Assembly (NCBI GenBank): GCA_963662175.1 | Contig: OY759214.1 | Span: 97,550,115 to 97,614,114, forward strand | Origin: Aradus depressus | Taxonomy: Eukaryota > Arthropoda > Insecta > Hemiptera > Aradidae | DNA length: 64,000 bases | Direction of reading: 5' to 3' | Shown: positions 21,423 to 32,534 of the stretch, piece after piece | Layout of the letters: every line of letters begins with the position of its first letter | Position numbering within the stretch: the first letter of the stretch is position 1 | Made by a program: the position numbers and the translations under genes | Notes under the pieces: generated by a model | Database searches by the model: none | Seen by the model: the letters and a program-made list of their open reading frames with translations, nothing else | What the model was told of the DNA's origin: nothing

Positions 21423-22191
21423 CCCAGCACGAATTAATCAATTACGTTTTCGATGCTTCAGCTAAAACTCAATATTTGACTTACGTGTTGGCTACTGAAT
21501 CCTACTAAATTTATTGTCGAAACATTCATTACATCAGGTGTTACTAGGCTTTTTGATATCCTTCTCTCGTTCCCCATCTCTTCAGGTCATTTCACTGGAA
21601 ATTAACTGATGCCATCCTTATGGGGTTTTTAATTTAACACAAAAACCCTAATATCAACCCCTAAGGACAAATTCAGTTTCAGATGGGGACTCAACACAAA
21701 ACCTTTAATAACTACCGTTGTTATGAATGTATCGAAATTATTATGAGGATTCAGAAGCCATATTTAAGTAAACTATGAATTTTTAGCCGAAACGGATGAT
21801 CGGTTCTAGAGGGAGAGGAAACACATATTTGACTAATTCATGGTGGGGAAGTACATCTTCTATAGTGACAATGAGGCCGTTAAACTAAATTTCCGAAGCC
21901 TTATATCACAAAGGTTTTCATTGATGTGTTGGCTTGATTGATCCGTAGTTCCTCTACCTGTCATACGTACGGAGCACCCACACACGTGCCGGGGGGCGAG
22001 GGGCGTGCCGCGGCGCCAAGCGTGTCACAGAACACTCCTTGTAATCGGTTCAATGGGATCCATCCTCTTATCAGACCTATGGAAGATATCACACTTTCAG
22101 TACACCACGACCACGCGTCTCCCATCTCACTCCCACCGACACAACACGATCACGCGTCTCCCATCTCACACTCACCGGCACACCACAACGG

Positions 22192-22277
22192 TAAACAATC
22201 ATAATTTCTTGGTTTTCTTCTTGGTAGGGGAAGTTAAACAATCATAATTTCTTGGTTTTCTTCTTGGTAGGGGAAGT
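22192..22277. repeat. 43-bp tandem duplication
   Basis: Two identical units containing CATAATTTCTTGGTTTTCTT and ending GGGGAAGTT. The second leads into the left end of an H copy. Confidence 0.9.
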
Positions 22278-22797
22278 TATGTAATCAGTCAAAAATTCGA
22301 TGTTGAGTTTTCAAAGGAATTTTATGTTTTCTGACCTCCTGATTCCAAAAATGAAAGAAAAAATCATTCTTTCTGTGTGCTTTTTTATGTGTGTGTGTGT
22401 GTGTATATGACTGTGAATACAATGTACTAGCAATAAAAAAAAACAATATTTGGGTCACGTAATAACTTCTGAATCCTCTTACTAAATTTTGTATCAATAT
22501 ATTCATTACATCGGCAGTTATTAGGCATTTTGTGTCGAGCCCCTTCCTCTGCCCCCCCCCCCCCCTCCACCTTCACTTTGGCTGATTCCGCGGAAAATGA
22601 ATCTTATGGGCTAGATACACAAATAAAATTTGGTGTCGTTTATCGGGATTTATCGTGTTCACAGACACACATACAGATTGTTTTTCTAAATTTTTTGATT
22701 CTAGAGGAAGACATGGAATTCCGTTGAAAATTCAGCATTGAATTTCTGACCGATTACATAACTTTCCCTATACTTCGTATAGCTGGGGAAGTAAAAT
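22236..22797. repeat. H family, composite with left-type ends at both sides
   Basis: 22236-22430 is plus-oriented (GGGGAAGTTATGTAATCAG...TTTTATGTTTTCTGACC, then a GT microsatellite). 22430-22797 is minus-oriented, ending CTATACTTCGTATAGCTGGG GAAGTAAAA, the best example of the left-end hairpin. It has a C-run at 22548-22563. Confidence 0.8.
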
Positions 22798-22930
22798 CTA
22801 GTAAAAAAAGTATAGTTGCCAAATATATTATTATTGTAAATTCTAAATCCAACATATTATTATTTTGAAAATATGTTTTGTTTATTACAAGTTTTAACAA
22901 GATATAGGGTATAATATACACACATACACC

Positions 22931-22997
22931 AGGGCCTCTGCCGGGATCTTGAGCTCAGTAAGCAAGCATGCATACCACTGCCCTACCGTCGCCCCCT
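22931..22997 (-). mobile_element. SINE family S head, inverted
   Basis: GCCGGGATCTTGAGCTCAGT AAGCAAGCATGCATACCACTG is the tRNA-like head reversed. It is head-to-head with the SINE at 23186. Confidence 0.8.
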
Positions 22998-23024
22998 TGC
23001 ACATTAAATAAATTTTATTTAATA

Positions 23025-23167
23025 TAGTCTAGGGTGACTTCTCTCACTAAATTATCCGTTGTTGAATTCTGTAATGAGATTAGTATACTAATAGATTACT
23101 TAGATGTAGTAATCTCATTACAGAACTCAACAACAGATAATTTAGTGAGAGAAGTCACCCTAGACTA
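23025..23167. repeat. 58-bp inverted repeat between two head-to-head SINEs
   Basis: Arms 23025-23082 and 23110-23167 differ at 2 of 58 positions with a 27-base spacer. Similarity continues outward through the SINE heads, so the palindrome spans about 22931-23260. A transcript would fold into a long stem. Confidence 0.93.
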
Positions 23168-23185
23168 CCTTAAATAAATGTGTAA

Positions 23186-23500
23186 GAGGGCTCCGGTAGC
23201 TCAGTGGTATGAGGGCTTGCTTACTGAGCTCAAGATCCCGGCCGAGGCCCTTAGTTTATTTTATCTTGGAAGTAAAAAAAAAACTTAAGCATGCCGTCCT
23301 TCGGATGGGACGTTAAGCGATATTCCCGAGTCTGTAGTAGGTACTAGTTAAAGACCCTTACCCTAGTTGAATAATAATTTAGTGTAGGCAGAATTTAGGA
23401 CCCCCATAGTAGTGTCGGGCTCATGTCCACCAGAGTGACGAAAGAGCGCTCTGGTAGTAGGCGATATGACCTCGAAGTTAAATCCAGGGCGTGAGTCATA
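23186..23500 (+). mobile_element. SINE family S, near full length
   Basis: A box TAGCTCAGTGG, CTACTGAGCTCAAG-type segment, CCGTCCTTCGGATGGGACG, CTACCCTAG-like block, GTCGGGCTCATGTCCACCAG and the tail GCGTGAGTCATAA. The B box is damaged (the GGTTCGAAACC part is missing). Confidence 0.88.
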
Positions 23501-23883
23501 AATGTGCGGAAATTCCTTTCATTAAAGTGCACATATTTTCCTATTATCGAATTTTCCAAGTTTTAAAAATCAATTAATCTTATAAAATTATCTTTTTTTT
23601 ATGTCACGTTTAATGTTCATTAGATTAATAATGGTCTTTATTATTATTTTTTTCTTAATTGAGACAGTTTCGAAAAATGAAAGTTGACCGCTGCAGCTAT
23701 CAATTTCAATGAAATTAAATTATATCTTTCAACAGTAGGATCATTTTAGAATTTGTACCCATGTCACGTACAAGGCGTGGAAGAATTTTAAAAAAGGGCC
23801 GATTTTTGAGTGCTTACAATATAGATACTACTTCGATGAATATTTTATTTATGTTAAAAAATACGACATTGACAATGTTTACT

Positions 23884-24100
23884 ACCCCAGCTATGTGAGG
23901 TATATGGGAAGTTATGTAATCCGTCAGCTATGTGAGGTATATGGGGTTATGTAATCCGCCATCTATGTGAGGTATATGGGGATATGTAATCCGCCATCTA
24001 TGTGAGGTATATGAAGTTATGTAATCCGTCAGCTATGTGAGGTATAGGGGAAGTTATGTAATCCGTCAGTAGTGTGAGGTATAGGGGAAGTTATGTAATC
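23884..24100 (+). repeat. Tandem array of the H left-end hairpin module, six units
   Basis: Units of 35-40 bases, GCTATGTGAGGTATAGGGGA AGTTATGTAATCCGTCA-like, repeat six times with variants ATATGGGG and ATATGAAG. The first is preceded by ACTACCCCA, as at an H left end. Confidence 0.92.
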
Positions 24101-25387
24101 CGTACGTTCTTTTGACGTATCCTATTACCATGTATTGGTTTAACGGAAATAAATGTATTATTATTTGTATTATTACCACAACTCCTTCCTTATCCAGGCT
24201 AACTCCCTCTGCAACTCTCTCCCTCTCCAGATTCGCCCTGCTCCTACTCTTCTTTGATTTAAGTCCCTACTTTTCCATTATCTCCTAACTTAGCAAACCT
24301 CTGATTCCTAAGGTGGGCTGCTATGAGATAGTTCTCGTCTTCCTATAAGTCTCTCACTCCACTGTACAGATTGTCACTCTTCTGTTTCATCAGTCCAGTT
24401 TTTTACAATTCATATATAAGTGATTATTGTTATCATGTTTCACATTATTATTCATACTTGTTTTTCTAATTTTTTTTTTTTAATTTCTCTTCAATATTTT
24501 TTCACTAGTTTATTATATTGTTTTACTCATTGCCTGTTTTCAACATTTAATATTTATTCCTAGAGACCTCTTTTCTTTTCTTTTTATTCTTCTCAACTGG
24601 CTGATACTTGTATACTCTTGTTTATTTTTTATGTTATTAATCTTAGGGAACGTATATCCCAGAATAAAGATTATTTTTCATTTAATTTCATGTAGAAACC
24701 TTTGAACCAAACAAACCTCGGGACCAAACGCTGGCGGCTGACCGGAACCTTTAACTTAATTCATAATTTCTATTAACTTTAATTAAACCCATGTTAACAT
24801 CACTTAACTCCAAATTTTAGAGAAAGCAAGAAATTGTTCATTGTTAAAAAAAAAAAAATATAATACCTAATTTAAAATAACAATACTACATGAATTATTC
24901 AAAAGGTAAAGTATAATTTCTGAACGATAGGGGTTAATGTTAACACTTTGAGAACATTCATATTACATCCAATTAAAAAAATGTACCGACTTATTAAAAT
25001 TAGAAGCCGAACAATATCAATGGTCCTTATTACAAAATAAAATTTAAAACACTGATGAAAATTGTAGTTAGGTGAGAATTTTAATAATTACATAATTACA
25101 CTTGATTCTGTCAGAATTATATGGAAAAATACATTGGACAGACACTTTAAGAGGGTGGACATATTAATATGTAAAGTATTTGTTTAAACAGTTTAATTTT
25201 GTTTACATAATTTTGAATAATAATGGCTGATTTACATAAATTGATAAGATAGGGAAGAGAAACTTTAATATTTAAGGTTATCTAGATGTTAAAATGTTTT
25301 AATTTTAGGTCGGTCATAGTAGAGAGAGAAAGAGTGACAGGGGAGTCTGCGTCACTTTGTTTACAGATAGTATAGAGGAGTTCCTTT
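24101..25387. other. AT-rich sequence, possible retrotransposon 3' ends
   Basis: 24170-24360 is pyrimidine-rich and loosely like family D. AATAAATG (24148) and AATAAAG (24664) are polyadenylation-like. 24665-25387 holds nothing recognisable. Confidence 0.35.
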
Positions 25388-25495
25388 CCCCAACTATACG
25401 AGGTATAGGGGATGTTATGTAATAGGTCAGAAAATCGATTTCGAAATTTCAATGGAATTTCATGTTTTCAAATGTCTTGAATGAAAAAGTTAAAA
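25388..25495 (+). repeat. H family left-end fragment
   Basis: CCCCAACTATACGAGGTATA GGGGATGTTATGTAATAGG followed by GGAATTTCATGTTTTC, ending in an A-run at the next H copy. Confidence 0.8.
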
Positions 25496-25499
25496 AAAA

Positions 25500-26435
25500 A
25501 GTCGTCGGTGAATCACCGGCAGTATATTCCCCAGAACGAATTATTCAGTTATTATAATAATCAACTTTTCGCTTCCCCTCCAAAACCAGTCGACCGTTTG
25601 CGCTAATATTCAACAGTTGACTTACAGAGGGGCTTCTAAATCCGTCTACTAAATTTTGTGTCGATAGCCGTTGAGCCCTCCCCCTTGAGAACCCCCTCTT
25701 TCCTTCAGCCAATATCGCTGAAATTTGATAGATTATGTCCTCATTGGATTTTGACTATAAATATGAAATTTCATATCGATACACTCATTACATCGGTAGT
25801 TATTATGGTTTTTGAATTGAGCCCCTCCCCGGAACCCCCCTTCCCTTCAGGCAAAATCGCTGAAATATGACATGTTAGGTCCTCATTAAGTTTTGACCTT
25901 AAATATGAAATTTCATGTCGATACATTTATTACGTCGGCAGTTATTAGGGTTTATGAGTCGAGCCCCAATCTGATCCTCCTTTCCCTTTCTCCAGACTCC
26001 GCTGATATGTTGTGTAATAACTCCCGATTGAATGAATGTATCGACATGAAATTTTATATGTGTGTGGATAACTCAATAAGGAATATTGATTTACAGCCAA
26101 ATAGCTTCCGATGTAATGGATGTATCGACATGAAATTTTATATGTGCATGCATAACTCAATAAGGAATATTGATTTACACCCAAATAGCTTCCGATGTGA
26201 TGTATTGACATGAAATTTTAAATTATTATTTATTTTAATCCAAAACCTCATAGTAATATTCAGAGGAGTGTGCTCAACACAAAAACCCCAATAACTGCCG
26301 ATGTATCGACACAATGGTATGAAGGTTCAGAAGCTTTTTAAGACAAATATTGATTTTTTAGCTCAAACGATCGATTCGTTAGTGAGAAAACGTTAATCGA
26401 TTTATTCATGCTGAGGAAGTACAATGGTGATTCAC
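25500..26435. repeat. H family, long composite with clear internal tandem repeats
   Basis: A minus half (25500-26012) starts GTCGTCGGTGAATCACCGGC and carries two units of about 150 bp (25690-25830, 25835-25990). It turns into a plus half with two units of about 86 bp (26030-26115, 26116-26200: TGTATCGACATGAAATTTTA...GGAATATTGATTTACA). It ends CTGAGGAAGTACAATGGTGA TTCACCATC at 26435. Frames here translate the repeats. Confidence 0.8.
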
Positions 26436-26464
26436 CATCAACTTTTACATTTTTAAGAAGACGA

Positions 26465-26515
26465 CAGGAAGGGATAAAAGCACTGGAGGCTTATGTCCCT
26501 AGTTATAAAACACCA
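26465..26515 (+). mobile_element. LINE 3'-end scrap
   Basis: GGGATAAAAGCACTGGAGGC and TAAAACACCAGCCCACC match the 3' end of the LINE at 20975-21040 read on the other strand. Confidence 0.6.
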
Positions 26516-27469
26516 GCCCACCTTATATTATCGAAGCGAAATATTAATGACAAAATTTTTCACGCCTCTAAAGCCAATCGACCTGTTTTAACTAAAAGTC
26601 AATTATTTGACTTTGAAATGGGCTTCTGGTTCTTCATTTTATTATTTTATTTCATTATATATGTTTATATAGGTATATACTTTTTTTATTTTTGGAATCT
26701 GGGGTCTGGAAAATATAAGGCCGCAACGTTTCTCAGTCGACACAGATTATATAAAATGAACTAATTGAAAATTATTAATAGATCCAATTCTATTTAATAA
26801 TGTACCTTCTAAGGATCCAGCTTTTCACTTACCCCTATCACATATTATTAGGGATTTTGGAAATCATTTTGATTTGTAAGGCATCAATTTGTGTCCTAGG
26901 GCCATGGTTATACTTGACATAGAAGAACACGGATTAACAGGGCCTAAAGAGGCTCTTACTAATTTCTATGTTATCAGTCATTCAGAGATTATTATACATT
27001 TTAAATCCAAAAGGAGGCATTCATCATGATCAAGAAAAGTTCAGAAGATATCCTAATAGTCAGTTAATAGACTTTAATTCAAGTTTATATTTTAATTAAA
27101 GTTTCAATTTTGAAGTTAATACACTTTGAAACTGGATAATTACTTTAGAAATTCACTTAAGTGGAGTCTGTTGGGAAACGGAAATGAGGAACGTCCTGGG
27201 TGTTCTCTGGTATGAGTGAGCTAACCTATAGTTTATGTTAACTCAATTATTGAATTTAATATGACAATGGTCATTTATAAAAGGGAAGCGAAGGGTTTAA
27301 AAAATGGGGCGGCGTAACTTCCATAAATGTCTAACTAGCCTGCTTTCAAAGTTTCTCTCATCATGATGCTACTATCTTCAATATTGTAATCGTCCGAAAA
27401 TACCAGATCAAGTATAGCAATGTTCCTAAAATGTCTGATAGTAATCTTAGTTATATTCTCCTAGATGTC
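26516..27469. other. AT-rich unique sequence
   Basis: No family member or domain recognised. Confidence 0.4.
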
Positions 27470-27635
27470 GCTTACATTTTCGACCTAATCTAAAATCTCT
27501 TCAGATAAAAGTTGTGTAGAAAACTAAAAGACACAATTTATATCTATATTATTTTTTGAAAGGTATCTCGGTTTATGAGATAAATGACGAAAACCGTCTT
27601 AAAATGTCATTTTGAAACCTATTTATTTTGACCTT
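27470..27635 (-). repeat. Family C repeat fragment
   Basis: GATAAAAGTTGTGTAGAAAAC, GTATCTCGGTTTATGAGATA and GACGAAAACCGTC match 9382-9500 and, inverted, 19080-19160. Confidence 0.55.
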
Positions 27636-28278
27636 AGTATGATTTACATTACAGTTATAGAAATGAGAAAGAAAACAAAATTACAATAACAATTATAATA
27701 TATAGAATTTAAAAAATAAAAAGTTATTAAATAATAAAAATACATAAAACGTAGATTCGACAGAAAAGAATATCTGTGGAGGAACGCTGCCCAAAAAATT
27801 AAAATTAAAGCTTTGTATCAAATAATGTTTTTGGCTCTAACATAAACATTTTTAGTTGAAGTTTATACTTTTTTTATTGTACCTATCTATTGACTTCAAG
27901 AAGTGAAGTAGGGAAGGACATTAAAAAAATTAATTTCTTTATGATTTATACTTTTTTAAGAAAGAGAGGAGCAATGTTTAGTTATTCAAAGAAAACTTTC
28001 TTTCTTCCTGGTGGGCTAGCATTGTTGAGAGGGAAATTATTTTTATTTTTTAATATTTCTCTTCAGCTTGTTCTTTGAGTAATATTGCTTCTAAGTGCGT
28101 TCTTTTGAGGTCTAAAAATATTAATACTTGAGCTACAAGCTTCAAAATCACGGCTGAGATAGACTGACCAGGCGAAGAAGACCATATGAACTGACGACGG
28201 TTGGCGCACGACCGATCGTGGGGGAGGAGGCTAGTGTGGCCGACTTAGGATCCCTAGAGTCCGTCGCTAACGGACTAA
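27636..28278. other. AT-rich unique sequence, GC-richer at the right
   Basis: 28150-28278 becomes GC-rich beside the PIF/Harbinger element. No gene recognised. Confidence 0.35.
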
Positions 28279-28847
28279 AGCCCTAGGCACACAGAACTCG
28301 ATCTGTCACGGCGAGCAGTGCGATCGTCGCGGCGGTCGATGATATGGCACCGTCACACACATTTTTCATGGTTCTGTTTATTTAGTTGTTCGCTTTCATT
28401 TTCTCTAGTGTTTGTTTATAAATGATCATCCAATCTATCAACCCGTTAAAAAATTATAACTAAATAAAGCTGTGACCCTTTTGAGGAGTGTAATAGAAGA
28501 TGATAATTAAATAATTAGTGATACTTACTTGTAATGTTCAGCTCTCCTGCAATCTCATTCCACGCATCAGCTTTCTTCACCACATTTTTGTACAGTTTAT
28601 GGGAAGTATCGTACAAATACGCGTATTTCCTCACTTTTTCTATGAGTGCCTCCGTTTCTTCTCCCATTACATCGAACTGGTCGCTCCAACTGCGCGATAA
28701 TTTTGTACAAACAGATCGCTGCCCGCCTCGATCAAGACGTTCTCCGTGACATGGATGATGCAATATTGCATACAACTAGATCGCCAGCTCGCCGCTGGCA
28801 GAGATCGCTAATCGCCGCGGCAGATCGCGTTTTGTGTGCCTAGGGCT
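28279..28847 (-). mobile_element. PIF/Harbinger-type non-autonomous element carrying a MADF exon
   Basis: Terminal inverted repeats start AGCCCTAGGCACACA at both ends and match at 32 of the first 36 positions. Flanking trinucleotides are TAA and TGA, close to the TWA duplication of PIF/Harbinger elements. Autonomous members carry a DDE nuclease gene and a Myb/SANT- or MADF-like gene; only the second type is left here. Confidence 0.75.
28529..28667 (-). CDS. MADF-domain exon (first exon of transposon-borne gene)
   Basis: From the ATG at 28667 the reading is MGEETEALIEKVRKY, then YLYDTSHKLYKN and AWNEIAGELNIT. This is the start of a MADF (Myb/SANT-like DNA-binding) domain: hydrophobic LIE-V, Y-LYD, Y-N and the W-IA pair are all in place. 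The frame ends at AACATTACAA followed by GTAAGTAT on the minus strand, a consensus 5' splice site at 28528-28521, so this is probably exon 1. No second exon is seen inside the element. The longer frame to 28775 includes terminal-repeat-proximal sequence and is a less likely start. Such proteins act with Harbinger transposases or as chromatin factors; here it is probably non-functional. Confidence 0.7.
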
Positions 28848-29327
28848 TGAGAGTAAGTGTTGTCTGCTGCTACAAAGTAGAAAAGAATGCTGATGGAAAT
28901 ATCTCCGGGTTCGGGAATTATGTGGCGTCTAAAGTTCTCCACTTAAATATTAATTTTCAAAATCATTTCAAATTTAATTTCACTCTAAGAGTGAGCCGAA
29001 GGCGTTAATGTGAACAAACTAGATCCAAATTGCGGATGAACACCAAGTCGAGAATCAATCTTGGAATTGGCCAATTTGGCTTTCCCAAAATTTTAATTAT
29101 AAGTGTATAAAAGTTTGTTCGTTTAATAATCCGCATAGTAGTTATCACACTACAGAAAAAAAATAATATGAAATGGGTTGTTGACCCAGCTTCTGAAAGC
29201 AGGACATAAGGCTGGAGAAGACGAGGTCTGTCAGGAATCCTGTACGCCTCCTTCCTTCTGTTTTCATCAGCTGTTTCATTTTAATATAAAATGGAATATT
29301 TGCAAACAATAATATAATAAAATTTTC
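28848..29327. other. Unassigned AT-rich sequence
   Basis: Nothing recognised. Confidence 0.4.
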
Positions 29328-29668
29328 AGGGCGCCAGTAGCTCGTAGGTAACGTGCTTGCCTACTGAGCTCAAAATTGCGGATTCGAAACTCGGCCGAGG
29401 CCCATACGTTTTTTATTTGAGAGGTGAAAAAACCTTGAGTACACCGTCCTTCGGCCAGGACATAAAGCAATTGTCCCGAGCCTGTATAATGTCAGGTGCT
29501 CGTTAAATACCCTTATCCTAGTTGGATAAAAATTTACGGTAGTCAAAATTTAGGATTTCCATACTAGAGGTGGGCTAATGTGATCCAGAGCTCTTTCGTC
29601 GCTCTGGTAGTAAGCGGTACGACCTCGTAGTTAAAGCCCGGTCATGAGTCACACTAACCAACCTAACT
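29328..29668 (+). mobile_element. SINE family S, full length
   Basis: Complete order from GGCGCCAGTAGCTCG through GATTCGAAAC (B box), CCGTCCTTCGG, GTCAGGTGCTCGTTAAATAC, CGCTCTGGTAGTAAGCGGTA to CATGAGTCACACTAACC. The flanks AAAATTTTC and AAAAAATTTC may be a diverged target duplication. Confidence 0.9.
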
Positions 29669-29714
29669 TATAAAAAAATTTCAATCTTATGGTCTTCTAT
29701 AAAAATTGTTATTA

Positions 29715-30335
29715 ATCATCAACATTCTCTTCTTTTGACCGATTACGTAACTTTGCCTATACTACATATAACTGGTAGAATAAAAATTATTTATATATAA
29801 AAGAGGAACAGAATAAATATTTTTAAAACACAAAAAATATATAAGATAAACTTTTTTAAAATTCAATAAAAAAAACAGCAATGTACTTCCCCAGCGCGAA
29901 TTAATCAACTAAGTTCACTTTTATTTTGAAGCCAATCTACCGATTTGGCTGAAAATACAAAATTAGATAACTTACTCAGGGACAGTGAGTGAGAATCTGT
30001 GTTAATACAAAATTTCGTGTTGTTACATTCAATTTATCGATTTTTATTCGAGTTTTTCAGTTGAGCCTCATTTGTGCAATTATTAGAGTTTTGAAATGTA
30101 TCCCCCTCCCCTTATATATAAACATTATGGGTTTCTGGATTCAGATATAAAATATTTTATCGATATATTCATTCTAATGGGCGTCATCATGTTCACGGAC
30201 ATAATCACACACAGACGCCCAGACATACAGACAAACAGGAGATGTTTTTCTTGCATTATTAGAACCTGGCTGTCGAAAATTATGAAATTCCGGTGAAAAC
30301 TCAACATAGAATTTTTGAAATTTCCCTTTAAAAGC
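29715..30335 (-). repeat. H family left-end scrap and a degenerate copy
   Basis: 29715-29782 is GACCGATTACGTAACTTTGC CTATAC... with a weakened hairpin. 29878-30335 starts GTACTTCCCCAGCGCGAATT and ends near AAACTCAACATAGAATTTTTG. The opposite-strand frames are shadows. Confidence 0.75.
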
Positions 30336-30407
30336 ATTCTTCAATAAGCTAATGATGTACACAAAAATTAAATGCTGATACTCATATGTGATAGATGTGG
30401 GAAAAAA

Positions 30408-30649
30408 TTTCTCATAGAAATAAAGTTGTCTTCCCACTGTTTTATTTTTGACCAGAACCGCGTCAACAGCGTCATCATCAGTGGTGTATTCCATCCATAC
30501 AGAGTAGTGGTTGAAAAAGCGCCAGTTGTCCTTTAACCGCTACACTGTGTGGGTGGGATGTACCACAGATGATGACGTTGTTGCGTTGAAAACCGGTTCT
30601 GGTAAAAAAGAAAAAAACAGTTTTATTTCAATGAGAAATCCTGATACTC
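30408..30649. repeat. Head-to-head inverted duplication of an unknown coding segment
   Basis: Minus strand from about 30520 reads NWRFFNHYSVWMEYTTDDDA. Plus strand from about 30527 reads QLSFNRYTVWVGCTTDDD. The two segments are about 115 bases each with a few bases between, clearly homologous but well diverged. I do not recognise the domain. The alignment continues through a Tyr/Phe-rich part (YFYEKFF against a shifted frame). It is either an inverted duplication of a gene or transposon fragment or a source of hairpin RNA. Confidence 0.7.
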
Positions 30650-30900
30650 TTTTCCCGATATATCGATATATTCCGAAGCGATATCACGAAAAAACAGGTG
30701 TCAACAAGTGAAGTGTCAGTGACACTCAGTTATTGAAAATTAAGGATTGCTTTTGAGAAGCCCTCAAATCAAGATGTCACTCTGATTGAGGTTGGTGGCA
30801 TTCACAGACCACCGACGTGCGAAAGTGAACACGCGATCTCATATTTCTTCTTCCAGGCTCAACAATTTCAGTCTCCGTTTTTTTAATAACTTAATATCCA

Positions 30901-30935
<35 letters not shown>

Positions 30936-30937
30936 TC

Positions 30938-31935
30938 CCTGAACCATCAGCTATATACTTCCCCAGCAAGAATTAAACAATTACGTTTTCGCTCTCCCTC
31001 TCAAGCCATTCGACGATTTGAGCTAAAATTCAGTATTTGACTTACATGGTGGCTTCCGAGTTCTCAAACTAAATTGTGTGTAGAATAGAATCGATACACA
31101 AATACCGATGGTTGAAGTAATCGATAGTTTTGAAATCATCGACGTTGAACTATCAATCCTATCTATGATTTAGGGACGTTGTATTTATGAGATCCACTGA
31201 ATCCTAGGAAGGTTACATTTACTATTCTTGTAGCCAGCTTTGTTGTTTTGAACTGAAAAATGAGTCGTAAACGGAAGTTCGATATGTGAAGTTACTTCGA
31301 AGTCGCCTTGACCCAGAACTTGTCGACATGCTCCTATTTCTTCAACCGAAACTTTTCTCGAACTCTTTCGAACTGGATAAAGTGAAAATAAATGTACTTG
31401 AAGTTGAAAATTAAACTACTTAATGTGAGGGATAACTTCTGTTGATAATTGTGTAAGTTTATTGGTTTTATTTTCATGAGGTTTTTGATGTTATAGTGTT
31501 TGATTCTTTGTTCGTTTTTGATGTGATGTTTTTTGTTAGTACCTAACAATGGAAACCCATCTGGTCAATATATATATATTATATACGTGTTTTGAATTCA
31601 TATTTATGTACAACTGAAGTTTAGTTGCTGATTGCGTTAACGATCCGATCTGATCAGTTGAAGTACGTATTACTGTTGAGCTTTTTTGCTAGTAAAATAA
31701 ATATAGGTATACCTATTTAGACTGTACGCCATCTTGTTTATGTCTTCCTTAAATTACTTACATGGTACATGTGTGCATATACATGAGCATAGAGTGACTT
31801 GATGTCACTTCTGCTTAAAAAAATATTTCGATGGTACTATCGACAGTTTTTCACCCCTAGTGTCGATACATTCATTAAATCGATAGTTATACGGGTTTTT
31901 AAATTGTTCATGTGACTTCTTCCTTTGAAATTTTA
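30938..31935 (-). repeat. H family copy interrupted by about 770 bp
   Basis: 30938-31085 (CCATCAGCTATATACTTCCC CAGC...) continues at 31858 with TGTCGATACATTCATTAAATCG. It is preceded by an A-run at 30902-30930. Confidence 0.75.
31086..31857. mobile_element. Insertion in an H copy, possibly hAT-like
   Basis: The right end CTATCGACAGTTTTTCACCC CTAG resembles hAT terminal repeats of the CAGGGGTGAAAA type read inward. The left end carries CGATGGTTGAAGTAATCGATAG but does not match it cleanly. The exact left border and 8-bp duplication are unclear. No transposase motif found. Confidence 0.4.
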
Positions 31936-32102
31936 AGTTCATACCTTTCTGCATTAGAGCGCAATGTTTTCATACATAGACATTTATGAATCACAATCAC
32001 TCCCAGTCCCCTGTTCCTGGCAAACTGTGATCACATATTTCAATGAAAACATATTTTTATTCTTTATTGTATTTTTTCAGGCTTTATAGCCTTAATACAT
32101 CC

Positions 32103-32335
32103 CAGAGCGCCGATACCTCAGAGGTAGAGTGCTTGTCTTCCGAGCTCAAGATCAAACGTTTGTTTCTAATCGGGGAAGTGAAAAAACCTTCAGCACGCCT
32201 TCCTTCGGATGATCCCGAGCCTGTACGTTGTCAGGTACTCGTTATAAGACTACTACCCTGAATGAGCGCTCTGGTAGTAAGCGATATGAACTCGTAGCTA
32301 AGCCCGGGCATAAGTCACAATAACTTGCTTCAATT
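32103..32335 (+). mobile_element. SINE family S with internal deletions
   Basis: Head GAGCGCCGATACCTCAGAGG, body AGCACGCCTTCCTTCGG, then a jump to GAGCGCTCTGGTAGTAAGCG and the tail GCATAAGTCACAATAACTT. Confidence 0.85.
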
Positions 32336-32412
32336 ATTCATGACTGGAACGATATAGTCACAAAGCCTCTGAAATACTTTGCCCATATGAGCGCCCAGAA
32401 ACCAGAACATTA

Positions 32413-32515
32413 GTTAAAAAAGTCGTCTGTAAATCGCCAACAATATACTTCTCCTGCGCAAATTAATATAATAAGTTTATCTCTATCTATAAAACCAAAA
32501 TACCGTTTTGATTGC
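32413..32515 (-). repeat. H family right-end fragment
   Basis: AGTCGTCTGTAAATCGCCAAC AATATACTTCTCC... then the start of the core. Confidence 0.65.
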
Positions 32516-32534
32516 GATTAAGCAATTCCATCTT

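Larger units (their letters stand above)
20922..21868. repeat. H family, head-to-head composite split by a LINE
   Basis: The minus-oriented half (20922-20974, continuing 21423-21640) meets a plus-oriented half (21640-21868), so both outer ends are the right-end type (CCCCAGC... and ...GTGGGGAAGTA). The LINE at 20975-21422 interrupts the left half. Confidence 0.75.

Noticed and set aside
25893..26213. 106-codon gene and its antisense partner
   Set aside because: They are translations of H-internal tandem repeats, with visibly repeated peptide segments.
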